Assembly: GCA_900708905.1 (NCBI GenBank)
Contig: CAADRB010000099.1
Coordinates: 62,001-126,000 of the forward strand
DNA: 64,000 bases
Source of the DNA: Hymenolepis diminuta
Taxonomy: Eukaryota > Platyhelminthes > Cestoda > Cyclophyllidea > Hymenolepididae
Direction: 5' to 3'
Shown here: piece after piece, positions 52,943 through 64,000 of the stretch
Layout of the letters: every line of letters begins with the position of its first letter
Position numbering within the stretch: position 1 is the stretch's first letter
Notes under the pieces: generated by a model
What the model was told of the DNA's origin: nothing
Database searches by the model: none
Seen by the model: only the letters and a program-made list of their open reading frames with translations
Position numbers and translations under genes: made by a program

Positions 52943-53258
52943 TGTAATAACGTTGGGGATCTATCGATCCCATCCATCGAATAGAAGGAATAAGTCAAAT
53001 CATCCATGTCGCCAGATCAGTTCGGAGGTGGCAGGCAAGCCACCTCAATTTATTAATAAATAAATTACGTTTATATACAAAAAATTTCTTCGTTGGACGT
53101 CAGTCATGTCTCATCGTCGGTGTCTCGACGTGATGATCGACATCTGTTTAGGTATCTATGTGCAAACACACAAGCACACAGCGGGACCACCTGTGGAGAT
53201 CTTACCGCCAATCAATCATTTCTAATCGTCATGTGTTGATAGACATCTGCTGGCTACA
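52943..53258 (+). repeat. 3' LTR of the TRIM-like element
   Basis: TGTAATAACG...GACATCTGCTGGCTACA. It is closer to the solo copy at 59751-60045 (shared TGTAATAACGT, CATCGAATAGA.GGAATAAGTCAA) than to the 5' LTR. Confidence 0.6.
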
Positions 53259-54180
53259 GCAAACTCAGAACAGATATTTATTAAATGAACGGTGATTATT
53301 ATAGCTAGAATATCAGAACAATTAAATTAAAGTGAGAATACGTATGCCTAGCTTAATACTGTTTTACCACAATAATTCTTATGTGCTGTGTATTCAACTA
53401 TTAGGGAATACTGCTAGATTAATACTTTTAACAGTTGACCAGCTCCTGATTTATTTAAAAATGTGTCAATGCACATTGATATCCAGTTAGCGTAGATTAA
53501 TCAAAACTCAAATGTTTGTATTTTAAAATCGTATTTTGAGTGTCACAGTTAAATTGTAAGTGACAATCACTGAACAGTTTTCTTATGTCAAACCATGGCA
53601 TCTTTTAGAACACATATTAAGTAAATATTGCAATATTAATAGTTTCCCATTGTGGTCCATTCGCTGATTTATTATCACAATAGCTAAAGTAGCACGTACG
53701 TCTCATTTGCATAAAATTGTGCTTTAGATTGTCCTTACTATAAAATAATAATCTAATAATACGTTTGGGAAAATGACAAAGAGTGATATCTGGATAATCA
53801 TGCACAAATTATAACTTATTTTTAAATATTCGAGATAATGAAGTCACTTCAGCAATCATAAACTTTTAGTAATTAATTTATTCACATGAAGACGTCCATG
53901 TGAACTTTCAATTTTCAATCAATTTTAGCAAAATTTTATGATGCTTATTTTATTACTTTTAATGCATCAAAGAAAAACAGGCAACATTGCTTTTTTGTCT
54001 TGTCTGTGTGTATCTGGAAACATCTGTTGTCAGCTAATATGTAAGCAAATGAATCTCGAAATGCTAGAGGTTATATAAATTTATTATGATCCCGTTATCG
54101 AAAGTTAGATAGTTTTGTTTGATGTCTGTTATGCTTATCTTTTATGCACTATCTGATATTCGTTTTATTTATTCAATTTT

Positions 54181-54192
54181 AGATTAATAAAG
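54181..54192 (+). promoter_or_regulatory. 3' splice acceptor 10 nt upstream of the GHITM start
   Basis: A TTTATTCAATTTTAG acceptor is followed by a ten-base leader and ATG. It is either the end of a 5' UTR intron or a spliced-leader addition site. Confidence 0.5.
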
Positions 54193-57100
54193 ATGAACCT
54201 CACCTACCCATTTTGTCGTCAAAGTGCTCGTTTATTTTCGAAAGCCAACGCTTTTCGCATGACAACTCGTGATTTTAATTCCAGCAATCTTCTTCTCGCA
54301 TCCCTGCGTAATCGGATGGGAAAAATTCGCCAAACAGAAAATCGCACACCGTTTATGCGCACTGAAGCTGTTTGTATGTTGTTTTCCTCATTTTTTTGTA
54401 TCTGTTAATTTCATTTTCATATTGCTCATATCTTACCTCATTTTTACCTACACGTACGCGTGTTCTGTCTGTATTCTTTCCTATGTTTTGAGATGTCCCT
54501 ATGAGCTAATAGGATCTTGGCACAATTTTTTCATTTTTTCATCAAATTCAGGCCCGATTAGTAAGTATCTAATTGTTTAGTACCATTTATTATATAGTAT
54601 TTTTCGTTTTTTTCTGTTTTAGTTTAAATTTTAGTCGGAATGGAAATGTATATGCATAATTAAAGTTCTCGGATATGTAGGAATTTAGGGGTTCCCTTTC
54701 GATACTTTTAACCTTTTTAAAATTTTTGTTTTTCCTCCTCTGTATGTTAGCGAACATTCTAATAAATCTGTGAATTCAGTGTATTTCCAACAAAATATAT
54801 TAAAATAATTGTTCCATTTAATAAGACGTTTTTAGAATAAAAATGGTCCAGTTGGACAATTAATTTTGAATCTTAAACTTGTGTATTTTTCACTTGAGTA
54901 CTTGCTCCTTTGTGCCGTTTTTCAATATAATTTAATTAAAATTCAATTGATTAAACATATTTTAGAATGTTTGTTGCAATGTTTTTTTAGACTTGTATCA
55001 GTTTATCATAAAAACGGTCATTTGTATAATTGTTTCACTGTCTTTCCTCTCTTAAAACCAGTAATGTAGCCGGTTTAGAAAATATATTGGTTTTCTCTTG
55101 TGCCTTGTTGAATCGACTGATTCCTTCATGATAAGGCATAATAATTCTCGGGCCCATTAAGTAATAACATGCTTCGGTTAAAATCTGTACATCCTAGCTC
55201 CTCTCTTTTTAGCAAACGTACATTCTATCATTCTTTATGTGAAGTAACATTAAGATACGGAATTTACTTTGATAAGCTACCGAGATTTAGACTTTAGGTA
55301 CCCCTAAGCCACAAGTGCACACGCAACATGTCTTACGTTATCTTCTGTTTGCTGAATCAGACGAATATACCGCTAATCATTTCATTTAGTGCACCAGTTT
55401 AATAATATATTGTTTATTTTTTCCTCAATAGCAATTGATTCTGGCCGTGCTCTGATTCTCGGTGGTGCAGCAGTTGGTTTGGGGGGTTTATGTCTCTATG
55501 GGATCTACGGTGGCAATAAGACGAACAGTCTCTCCGCTCTTGACCGTGCTGCTGTGTGGCCAGAATATGTACGCCAACGCATTCACTCAACTTACGCCTA
55601 CTTGGCCGGTGGTGCTTCTGTTGCTGCGGCTTCGGCCATTGCTCTTGTTCGTTCGCCCACTTTCATTCGGGCAATGGCTGGGGGAGGCATGATGGCACCT
55701 ATTGTTATGCTCGCTGCTAGCGTTGGAGCTGGTTTTGTCTGTCAGGTAGTGCTCATTCTTCACCCTCTGTCTTAATTAACCACATATCCAGTTATGACAT
55801 TAGGGCCCAGGGTAGTTGTGGTCAATGAAACTGCTGAAACCGCTTTTATTGTGCGGTCCCAAGTATTCATCACGCTTACATCGAATAAGAGTGTCGAGAC
55901 TATTAGTAGGTAGTATCGACTTAAATTAATTGAACTGCGAGCTTTCAGAATCAACAGCAGAGTTGGGTATAGGTATAATAACACAGTGGCAGTAAATTCT
56001 GTATGTGTTCTATTTATTTGTTTAATCAGATGCATAGAATTATGAGTAAATTAACTAATTTTTAGTCCAATAATCCATTGATATTTTCACGTCAAGCTGC
56101 GGTTCTAAAGTGCTATTTAGTATATTTTAAGGACATTCACTCTAAGGGTGTTCCACATAACAAAAAGTTTGTTAATAAAGTTATCAGTCAGCATACAGAT
56201 GCGTAGCCTTTAAGTTATACATCTGGGAGGAAATATGATCTGATTAATTGTTGTCTAATATTCAACTTAAGTACTATATTTCAGGCATTGCTAATTTAAT
56301 ACAATTTAAAATTTCCTGCTGCCGGTTACACATTTAACATGCTTCTCCGCTTAGTTAGGTCACGGGTTCGATGCATATTCAATGAACGGAATGTCTCTCC
56401 CCAGTTGTCATGTCTGGGTTGATGAAGGGAGTGTCCGATTCGAAGTTTAGCATCAGCAAAGATCCAAGATACTACGCTGGAAATAAACCTTTGAAAACGT
56501 TTTTCTGTACCATGGCGTAGTGGTCAAAGTGTGTCTATCAAGTAAGAGCTTACAAGATCAAAATCCATTGGTACAAGTCCAGTTGTGTAAATGAATGGCT
56601 GCATTGATTAACTGTTCAGTAACCAAAATGATAGAAATCGGGTGTCATGTAAATTGGGTTTTATGATATCTTCCCTCTATTTAAGCCAAGCGTTGTTAAT
56701 AATTCTCTTAATGGTCTTGGAAACTTCTATTATTAAACGTCATGGCATATTTATAAAAATCTTTCTTGAGCATATTTTGTAAAGGATGAAAGTAGAGTCC
56801 ACTTTTATTTTTTGCGACATTGGCAATCACTCCCAAAAGTAACGCCATAAAAGTTTTGCATGACAGTTCCGTGTGGCTTCAGTGTCGATTTAAGCGTGTA
56901 TTTGCCTGACATTTCCTAATGTAATTTAAAGTCTTGTTGGATTTTATCATATCTTTTTGCGAACATTTGTGATTGACTATAATCACAATATTGAACTTTC
57001 CTTTGGCTAAATTCTCCTGAGGAAAAATGGAATTGATCCTAATATGGGCCTGCTTTTTCTTGATAGATGATACCCTATCCAGTTGATGGCAGTAAATTAA

Positions 57101-59521
57101 ACTCAAAGCACGCCGCTTGGTTAGTCTATGCAGTCAGTTTGGGAGGAATGATTGCTCCAATCTGCCTCGTCGGTGGACCTATTCTCACCCGTGCCGCGAT
57201 CTATACTGCTGGAATTGTTGGTGGATTATCTGCTGTCGCTGTCTCGGCTCCATCTGATCGCTTTTTGCGTTGGGGAGGTCCTCTCGCTATTGGTCTGGGA
57301 GTGGTCTTTGTCTCTTCATTGGGTGTGTGATTAAGTTTTGATATAGATGTATATATATGAAGCAGGTAAATACAAAAGGGCATAAGATGTACGAAAAATG
57401 GGAATAAGGATCACAGAGCAAAAAGTGTATAAAGGTTGAGTGGAAGCTGCTATCTTGTCTCATGATCACAATCCCTTCTCCTAGTCTGCCTATGTACTAC
57501 GTGTTTGGCTGGCTGGCTTATCACTGTACTCGGAGCTTGCAGTAAGATTGAAGTACTCACTGGTCATCTAGAGTCTGCATTAATGCATGAGTTATCAGAA
57601 TTTTATGAAGTTTTTTATTCAGCCAAGCCATTTTATTGGTGCCAAAGCTTGTTTATATCTCGAACTGTCTGAACTAATTTTCTTAATACTTTAAAATCTG
57701 CGTTCTGAACCGTCGCGTTATTGTTATATGATTTCCAGTTTAGAGCCTTCAAATGGCAAAACTCGTAGAAAAGGAATGTATCATGCATAAGTCTATTTTA
57801 GGTTAGTTTACTTTAAACTTGATCTGCACCTACATTGTCTAAGCATTTGAAGCCAGTGTTAATTTTTAGAAAGAAATCTTTGCTTTTTTAAGTGAATATG
57901 TTGGTAAAATTGTGGAAATTTTGTGTTGTTTGAAATTGATGCTATTGTAGCAACGTCTGGGTACTAATGAGCCTGACCTTGATTGTATAAACTAAGACTA
58001 TAACTAACAGCCAACAGCAATTGCAGAGCAGAACACCAAGGGGTGAATAGGCAAAAATGTATTGGACAAAGCCCAATGAGGATTCAAGCAAGTAAGAGAG
58101 ACATAAAGAATGGAGGAGATGAGAGGGAAGCGTAAGAGCCGGTAAATAACATGCATGTATATAAGTAAATGTCGTGTGTATAGGTGGAAATGCAAAGGCA
58201 ATCTATACGGTCACTTGAGCAAGGACGTGCATGAGGACATGAGTGTAGTGTACTTCTAATGAAATGGAACGGTTATTGAAAGGAGGAATCGATAAGCGTG
58301 TTTAGACATGACAAATGGGGGTTTTTGAGTCATAGGGTCATGAAGGCAAAAATTCAAACTATTGTCATAGAGAAGGTGAATAAAGAGTAATTTCTGAAAG
58401 TGCATAGTCATCCTCCACTATGCACCAGTTTTCCGTTTTTTCCAATCCCTGTGTAACTTCACGGTCCAATCTTTTAACCTTGGTTAATTCTCGATGTATA
58501 TCTCGATGAAATGTCTACTTAGGCAGCTGCAAACGTTTTTTTCATGAAAATCGACATCAAATTTCATAATCACAATTGCTTTCAAATTTAGGCTTTCACG
58601 AAATCGTATGATTAATCTTTGGTTTCCTGGCCGAAATCGTTAAATTTCTCTCCTATCAGTAAATGAAATCTTGTTATCTGTTCATTCCCGTATCCGAAAT
58701 ATACATTTTGTACTAACGTTAATATTGAATTGATCAAATAATTATGCGTAAAAGTAGGATACACTTTTGAGATTAATAAGTTAATGTAAACATCTCTGAT
58801 TAGAATTGTAGGTAGTAGCACCTATCTTTTCAGTTTATTAATTTATGTTCTTTTAGTTAATAATAATGCGGAGCTGTACCAACACATGGTTGAATTCCAT
58901 GTTAGTTCAGTGCCTTATTAGTCAACATAATGCACGTTCTATTAATCCTGCAGGAAGCCTTTTCCTTTCACCAATGGGCCGCTTAGGCGCTGGACTGTAT
59001 GGAATTAGCCTGTATGGTGGTCTGCTTCTCTTCTCCGGTTTTCTGCTTTACGACACTCAAATTGTCATTAATCGAGCCGAGCAACACCCACCACCAATTG
59101 CTCATCTTTACAAATCACCTGCAGATGTTCCAGCCAACATTGTCCCAACTTTTGATCCTATCAACAAGTAATTCATTCTTTTTATGTACTATGTCAAGAT
59201 CATTTTTGAAGAGGTGGAGGGGGAGCATCGTCGAGACTCCTTGTCGATGCACTCGAATTCTACTCCTCGTCCCCCCCNNNNNNNAGCCAATTTTAAGTAT
59301 TTCACACTGAACTTTTTGCGAATCGAATCTTCTTTAGTTGTTTTTATTTTTCTTTTTTTCTTTTATAGCTCTATAAAAATTCTTCTAGACACGATTAATA
59401 TTTTCGTCAGGATTGTGGCAATATTTGCTAATGGAGGCCAAAGACGAAAGTAAATTGTGTGTGCAGTGTGAAGGACGTGATGATTACTTATACTCTGTAG
59501 TTGGTTCAGGCGTATAATAAA
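54183..59521 (+). CDS. GHITM: GHITM/TMBIM5, mitochondrial Bax-inhibitor-1 family protein
   Basis: CDS exons 54193-54373, 55432-55745, 57067-57322, 58954-59167 and 59369-59453 total 1050 nt (349 aa plus TAA; human GHITM has about 345). An in-frame 9-bp cassette, 54552-54560, may also be used. The N-terminus (MNLTYPFCRQSARLFSKANA) is basic with no acidic residues, like a mitochondrial presequence. Multiple glycine-rich membrane segments follow: ALILGGAAVGLGGLCLYGIY, IVMLAASVGAGFVC, LVYAVSLGGMIAPICLVGGP and LYGGLLLFSGFLLYDTQIVI. The signature LYDTQIVI is typical of TMBIM proteins, and the C-terminus DPIN(N)SIKILLDTINIFVRI ending in GGQRRK mirrors GHITM (DPINs.l.iymDtlNIFmRv, GGNRKK). The family acts in the inner mitochondrial membrane in cristae structure and Ca2+/H+ exchange. 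Ten bases upstream of ATG is a 3' splice acceptor. AATAAA at 59516-59521. Confidence 0.9.
56330..56600 (+). repeat. Two tRNA-like SINE relics
   Basis: TCACGGGTTCGATGC near 56363-56377 is a strong B-box. A second head, GGCGTAGTGGTCAAAG at 56515-56530, is A-box-like and is followed by GATCAAAATCC. Both lie in a GHITM intron. Confidence 0.35.
59278..59284. other. Assembly gap (7 N)
   Basis: Follows a run of seven C in the last GHITM intron. Confidence 0.99.
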
Positions 59522-59750
59522 TTTTATGTAAAATAATTTTGCCTTTTGTACATTTTGGGTAGGTTTGGGGTTCGCTTATTTTGTTGAAATATTGCAATAT
59601 AAGTTGAAACCGTATTGAATTCTCTATCTGTACTCAGTCTTTGACCCCACCATGAATGTTTGGCCTCCTCCAGTTAAACAGGGAAATGGAATTAATTATG
59701 TCCATGGTTGAGTTTCTACACTACATTCATGTTGCTGTATTTTATTCTGC

Positions 59751-60045
59751 TATACCCAGTAGATGTCTACCAAAACCTGGCGATTAGAAGTGATTGACTG
59801 ACGATAAGATCTCTACCATATTGTCTGCAGGTGGTCCTACTGTGTTTGTGTGTTTGCACATAAATATCTAAACAGATGTTGATCACCACGCCGAGACATG
59901 ACTGACGTCTAACAGAGAAATGTTTTGTATATAAACCTTGGGGTGGCTTGTCTGCCACCTCCGAACTGATCTGACGACATAAGTGGCTTGACTTATTCCA
60001 TCTATTCGATCGATGTGGCTCCGAGAGATCTTTCACGTTATTACA
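59751..60045 (-). mobile_element. Solo LTR of the TRIM-like family
   Basis: The reverse complement runs TGTAATAACGTG...TAGACATCTACTGGGTATA and matches both LTRs of 51510-53258 along its length. No partner or interior lies nearby. It starts about 230 bp after the GHITM polyA signal. Confidence 0.65.
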
Positions 60046-61811
60046 TTCACAGAACGATGTAAAGTAGGCATTAAAAATTTGTGTGATCTGAGACAATACA
60101 ACAGTTGGTTAAGTTACTGTTGTGTTTCGGAGGTGGTCAGGAAGCTCCCTTAATATTACCAATCCAAATAATAAGTATATTGTCATCGTAGCTTTGTATT
60201 GCACCAATCATGTCTAATTACATATGTCTCCACGTAGCGAATGTCAGCTGCTAGTTTCTATGCATATCTTTCGATCCTCTAATCGTTTCAAACGATGAGG
60301 AATCTATATCTGAATTCTCAACTGCGTCGCCACTTTAATGGATAGGTACCCAACACTTAGCTTACCTAGGAATAACAAGCTCAACTTGCTTCCCGGTAAA
60401 ATTGTGCCTTAAATTCATGCCAGTAAAGCTGGGTAAATAAGTTATCGGGTACCGTAAATTGTAAATGTCAAGACAGACTGGTCTCAGTGAATTTTTCTTT
60501 AAAAAAGTGGGCAGCATATTTCTTAGTTCTTTTGGTGACTTTTAGTTAGTCCAACATGATACCTTATAAATGTAGAAGTACATATGACTCTTCATCTCTC
60601 CTACAAGTGCCTCCTAATGACACGTAAGATTTGGGGGTGGGCCATAATTGGATCAAAATTAAACTTCTCCATTAATAGCATTAGATATTGGTTTATAGCT
60701 CATTACAACAATAATTACTCAGCCATCACGCAACGGAAAGAGAAAGATGACTGAAGATGAGGTTGGAGAAAGGGTAAAGTCGACGCTCGGAAGACAAATG
60801 ATTAGCTGAAATGTATGAACAGAAGAGTGAAGCGATCAATTGTGAACCAAAATGAGAGTTTGTTAAGTTAAAAAGAAACACAAGTAAATGGAAACCGATA
60901 CAAATTTTGAGGTTATCAAAATTTATTCGAGAAAGTTTAGATAGCAAAAAGTTTAGCATCCACTCATTTATATTGCATTCCAGATTGTATGCATATCCCG
61001 TCTGGTGATATAAATAAATAGTTCCGAAGTTTTCGAGAATGCAAACAGCAACATATATAAAATCAGATACCGTTAAATAAGCAAAGAATCATCCGAGAAA
61101 TGTCAACGAACGATTTCATTTTAACAGAGGTAAGATAAAATGAACAAATATAATGAACATATTAATGTCATAAAATGCAGAAATGCGAAAACAGTAAATG
61201 TATTAATTTAATTATCCAATTTGACTATGAATACATTATTAATAACAAAGCTAAAACTTGTAATACAATAACACCATTTGATCAGTAACAAGGACGTAGG
61301 CTTAAATTCCATTTTATGAAATTAATCCGAATGACCATTTAGAAGTAAAGTGCTTTATTTTATCAAGAAATGTTTCCTTGTATTACTTATTTATCTCAAG
61401 TTTATTGCTAATTTGGCTTTTCAAAAAGACTTCATAATCACGTGGGGCTACTAAGCAGTTGTCGTACTTTCGATTTATTTTCATTTTGACTGCCTTTATT
61501 TGTTGCAATTGTGAGAACCTGAAAAGCATCAATTCTTAATTATAGAATAATAATATCTAGGCAAAGAGACTGATATATGAATGAGTGTTTTCGTTTCAAA
61601 TGACTGCATGTTAATTTGAGTGAACATTCTCTTTAATCTCATTTAATTGTCAGACAATTTGCTGTAGCCTTTATGAACTATTCGAGTCACGGTGGGAGAT
61701 TTTTATCTTATCGTAAATATTTCTCTTTGACATCATCTATTATGGTTCGTGTTTATTTTTTCCCATTTTCCTGTTTCATTTATGCATTATTTATTTTCTC
61801 CATTCATTCAG
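60046..61811. other. Intergenic stretch upstream of the VPS13-like gene
   Basis: No gene or repeat recognised. A minus-strand frame at 60726-60959 has no domain or splice context. Confidence 0.45.
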
Positions 61812-61822
61812 GTGCCTAAATA
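61810..61822 (+). promoter_or_regulatory. 3' splice acceptor 11 nt upstream of the VPS13-like start
   Basis: A pyrimidine-rich TTTTCTCCATTCATTCAG is followed by an eleven-base leader and ATG. Confidence 0.5.
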
Positions 61823-62467
61823 ATGCTCGTTCGGTTAGTCAGTGCCGTTCTTCAGCGTTTCCTAGGTCATTATGTAGAAAATCTCGATACTGAACGTCTT
61901 TCCTACAGCCTTGGCTACTCCGGTAATGTAGTACTCACAGATCTTCGTCTTAAACCCGATGCTCTCAACAACATCCTCGGTACTCCTCTGCGCCTTTCCT
62001 CTGGTCGTATCGCTCGAGTCCAATTAATTATCCCCTTGACCCAGCTGAGATCTCAACCTTGGAGTATCATTATTGAAGACGCTGAACTTATAATCAATCC
62101 CTACAACTCTCAGGAATACTCGGAAGGAAATTCTCACAGTACTAATTCTCCCGACTGCTTTAAAGAACCAGCATATGAAGTTGGAGTTACCGATGAATCT
62201 CGAAAGGCCTACTTAGACCGTCTGGAATCTCGTTGGTGGCAACTTGTTCGAGTAGATGGTTTGGTTGACGCTGTTGCTACGTCTCCTAATGATTCATCCT
62301 GGTGGTCTTATGGTGTCTCCCTTGTCTATGGAATCGTCAGTAACCTCCAGGTTGAGATTCGCAATGTCCACTTCGCTTTTGTGGACGATGCAAATATTAT
62401 TGAAAGAAGCCTAACTTGGGGAATGCGCCTGTTAAAGATGACGATTCAAGCGACAGATGAGTCCTGG
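61823..62467 (+). CDS. VPS13 (VPS13D-like) N-terminal exon
   Basis: First coding exon, 215 codons, ending at donor GTGAGT in phase 0. The gene continues beyond the window. It encodes the chorein_N domain: RFLGHYVENLDTERLS, VLTDLRLKPDALNNI and RIARVQLIIPLTQL, matching VPS13 (yv.nLdt.qLs...gg.v.L.nL.LK..AL). PWSIIIEDAELIINP, RKAYLDRLESRWW and VSNLQVEIRNVHFAFVDD match VPS13D better than VPS13A/C (PWvisissLhLIgaP; l..Leekw; ivenielkIqdVHlrfEDg). VPS13 proteins are very long lipid-transfer bridges at organelle contact sites, and VPS13D serves mitochondria, peroxisomes and the ER. An acceptor AG lies 11 nt before the ATG (61810-61811). Confidence 0.85.
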
Positions 62468-64000
62468 GTGAGTTCTACGCAATTTACTTTCTTTAACGCT
62501 TTTTTAATGAATCCAAATTATTCTTTAGTTAATTTATTGTATGTTTTGTGTGAATTTAATGTAACTTTGGGTTATTTCGGGAGTGATTTAATAAATCAGA
62601 ATTTCATGTGAAAGATTGTCTTCCGTCAATCGCGTATCCTTTCGCCAAACGCTAAGTCAGATTAGGCTTAAAATGTGTGATGTTATTGTCAGTCGTAAGA
62701 TTTACAAATTTTTCAAATTTCTTATTTTTATTTGCCCCTTTTTTACTCTTATGACACGGGTGGCGTTTCATAATGTTTACATTATTTTTGTCACTGGTAA
62801 TAATGCGTTTCACGGTTGATGAACGAGGGGTAATAGTTACGTAGTAACGTTCTTAAGGCCTGTTTTATTCTCAAACCCATTAAAGGTAGTATTAATAACA
62901 TTTAACATGTGCGGAGGGACGATATTCTGTAGCCGTTATTATTAATAAATTCGTATTTTTCAACCTCTCCTGACCTGAATTAATCTGTCATTTGCTATCC
63001 ACATCACTACATGTGAATCAATGAGCATCGATCTCGTGACCTGTAAGCTGACAGGCATGTGCGTCGGTTATTGTGTCACCTGCTCTTGATAGTATGAATA
63101 ATGTAGGTGTTAATATTAAAAACAGAGGAATGAATTATTTTTCAATATCAGTGAGATATGGAGGTTATTATATGCATTTCAGTTATGACCAGGAGATAAA
63201 ATTCGACAATTTGGGAATAATGAAATTGTTTCGTGGCATAAATATTTGATATACACACGGACACAAACGTAACCAGACCCGTAAACGGATAAAGGAAATT
63301 TATCAAGAGTTTAACACTACTTATTCTCTTATGCAAGCGTCAATAAACTGATAAGATTTCGGAATGAAATGCAGTTCATTGTTTTGACTCGTATTTAGGA
63401 ACTTTGTACTTACATTATAATTTTCCAGGCCCTCTTCTAAAAATTCGGCTCAAATTTTTATATATTAGACATTTGTTATTACATCTCAAAGGTCAAATTT
63501 TTGCTTCATTGTTGAATAATGTCATCATTTCAGTTTGGTATGATGTTTAATTTTCGCTACAATTTGTCTTATTTTAAACGTTTATAGTGTACGTATAAGA
63601 TTAATCATTTTGTCAATGGGTTGATCTTTTAATAAATGTCTTGTCAAATAAATGAATTGATTAAAGTGCAGCTTTATAGCTTTTATGTGACTGTAGATTC
63701 CACTGAAATATTATGCAATTTATACCCATAATAACCAACCGTAATCTTGTTCAAGTTGCTTTCAAAATATGCATATTTTAATAAAAAACTTTTGTACCAT
63801 TAGTACCTGCTAATTTTGCAACAACATTCTGCCTTAATATGACGGAAGCACCCACTCATTGGTCGCTCAACTTTCTAGATTTCAAGCTCTTGTTATCTTT
63901 TGAATTTCCCTGTTTTATTCTTTCTACAATTTGCTGTTTGGCCCTCTAGCTAGAATGAACGTTGTTTATCAAAATCATTTATAATTTTCTCAGTTTCTGA
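62468..64000 (+). other. First intron of the VPS13-like gene
   Basis: Begins with GTGAGT. No following exon could be placed before the window ends. A minus-strand B-box-like GAGATCGATGCTC near 63025-63037 may be a SINE relic. Confidence 0.45.

Larger units (their letters stand above)
51510..53258 (+). mobile_element. TRIM-like LTR element, two direct LTRs and about 1.1 kb inside
   Basis: Two direct repeats of about 317 and 316 bp (51510-51826, 52943-53258) begin TGTAA and end in ACA. They share AATAAGTCAA.TCATCCA.GTCGC.AGATCAGTT and GTCATGTCTC.TCGTCG blocks. The 1116-bp interior has no reverse transcriptase, integrase or protease frame, so the element is non-autonomous. This is the architecture of a terminal-repeat retrotransposon in miniature. 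Such elements (Ta-TRIM) are described from taeniid tapeworms, but identity with them is not shown. No clear target-site duplication was seen. The LTRs differ at many positions, so the insertion is old. Confidence 0.65.
46276..54182. other. Transposon-rich intergenic stretch
   Basis: Between the divergent 5' ends of the Rab effector and GHITM. It holds an integrase fragment (48480-48660), a split copy of the dispersed repeat (49170-51110) and the TRIM-like element (51510-53258), each listed separately. 46300-48300 and 53300-54180 are AT-rich with no gene that I can support. Confidence 0.5.

Noticed and set aside
60726..60959. 77-codon minus-strand frame
   Set aside because: Hydrophobic by composition only, with no evidence of a gene.
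1..64000. CRISPR arrays, bacterial operons, intact tRNA or rRNA genes
   Set aside because: The window is eukaryotic with spliceosomal introns. No regular spacer array, rRNA core or complete tRNA cloverleaf was seen.

Overview
This is a eukaryotic window from an AT-rich genome with low gene density, long introns and many degenerate transposons. The most likely source is a parasitic flatworm: a tapeworm, or possibly a trematode. The evidence for that is a run of tiny, phase-matched exons typical of flatworm micro-exon genes, 3' splice acceptors placed 10-11 nt before start codons (as expected for spliced-leader trans-splicing), degenerate mariner, Ty3/gypsy, TRIM-like and tRNA-SINE elements, and very short 3' ends. 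Assembly gaps (N) lie at 21776-21831, 43498-43501, 43850-44341 and 59278-59284. All gene models were built by hand from splice sites and reading phase. In four of the five main models (JIP3/4-like, Rab effector, RBM18, GHITM) the exon lengths sum to an exact multiple of three.

Layout. (1) 646-5558 (+): the C-terminal eight exons of a JIP3/JIP4 (Sunday driver/UNC-16) type kinesin-JNK scaffold. (2) 6821-19818 (-): two neighbouring genes, or one large gene, made almost entirely of 6-75 bp exons. Nearly all are multiples of three and join in phase 1. This is the most novel part of the window. (3) 19.8-27.1 kb: gene-poor, with an interspersed repeat. (4) 27121-27658 (+): exons of a C2H2 zinc-finger protein. 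(5) 28825-32065 (+): an RBM18-like RRM protein behind a GC-rich promoter. (6) 33626-46265 (-): a ten-exon gene for a Slac2/Slp-like Rab effector with a Rab-binding helix and FYVE-like zinc fingers. It hosts a dead mariner and a gypsy fragment. (7) 46.3-54.2 kb: transposon-rich, with an integrase fragment, a split dispersed repeat and a TRIM-like element with two LTRs. (8) 54193-59453 (+): GHITM/TMBIM5, a mitochondrial Bax-inhibitor-1 family protein. A solo LTR of the TRIM-like family lies just downstream. (9) 61823-end (+): the first exon of a VPS13 (VPS13D-like) lipid-transfer protein.

The recognised genes are unrelated housekeeping or trafficking genes, and nothing suggests an operon. Several of them act in vesicle transport or organelle contact (JIP, Rab effector, VPS13), but this is probably coincidence.
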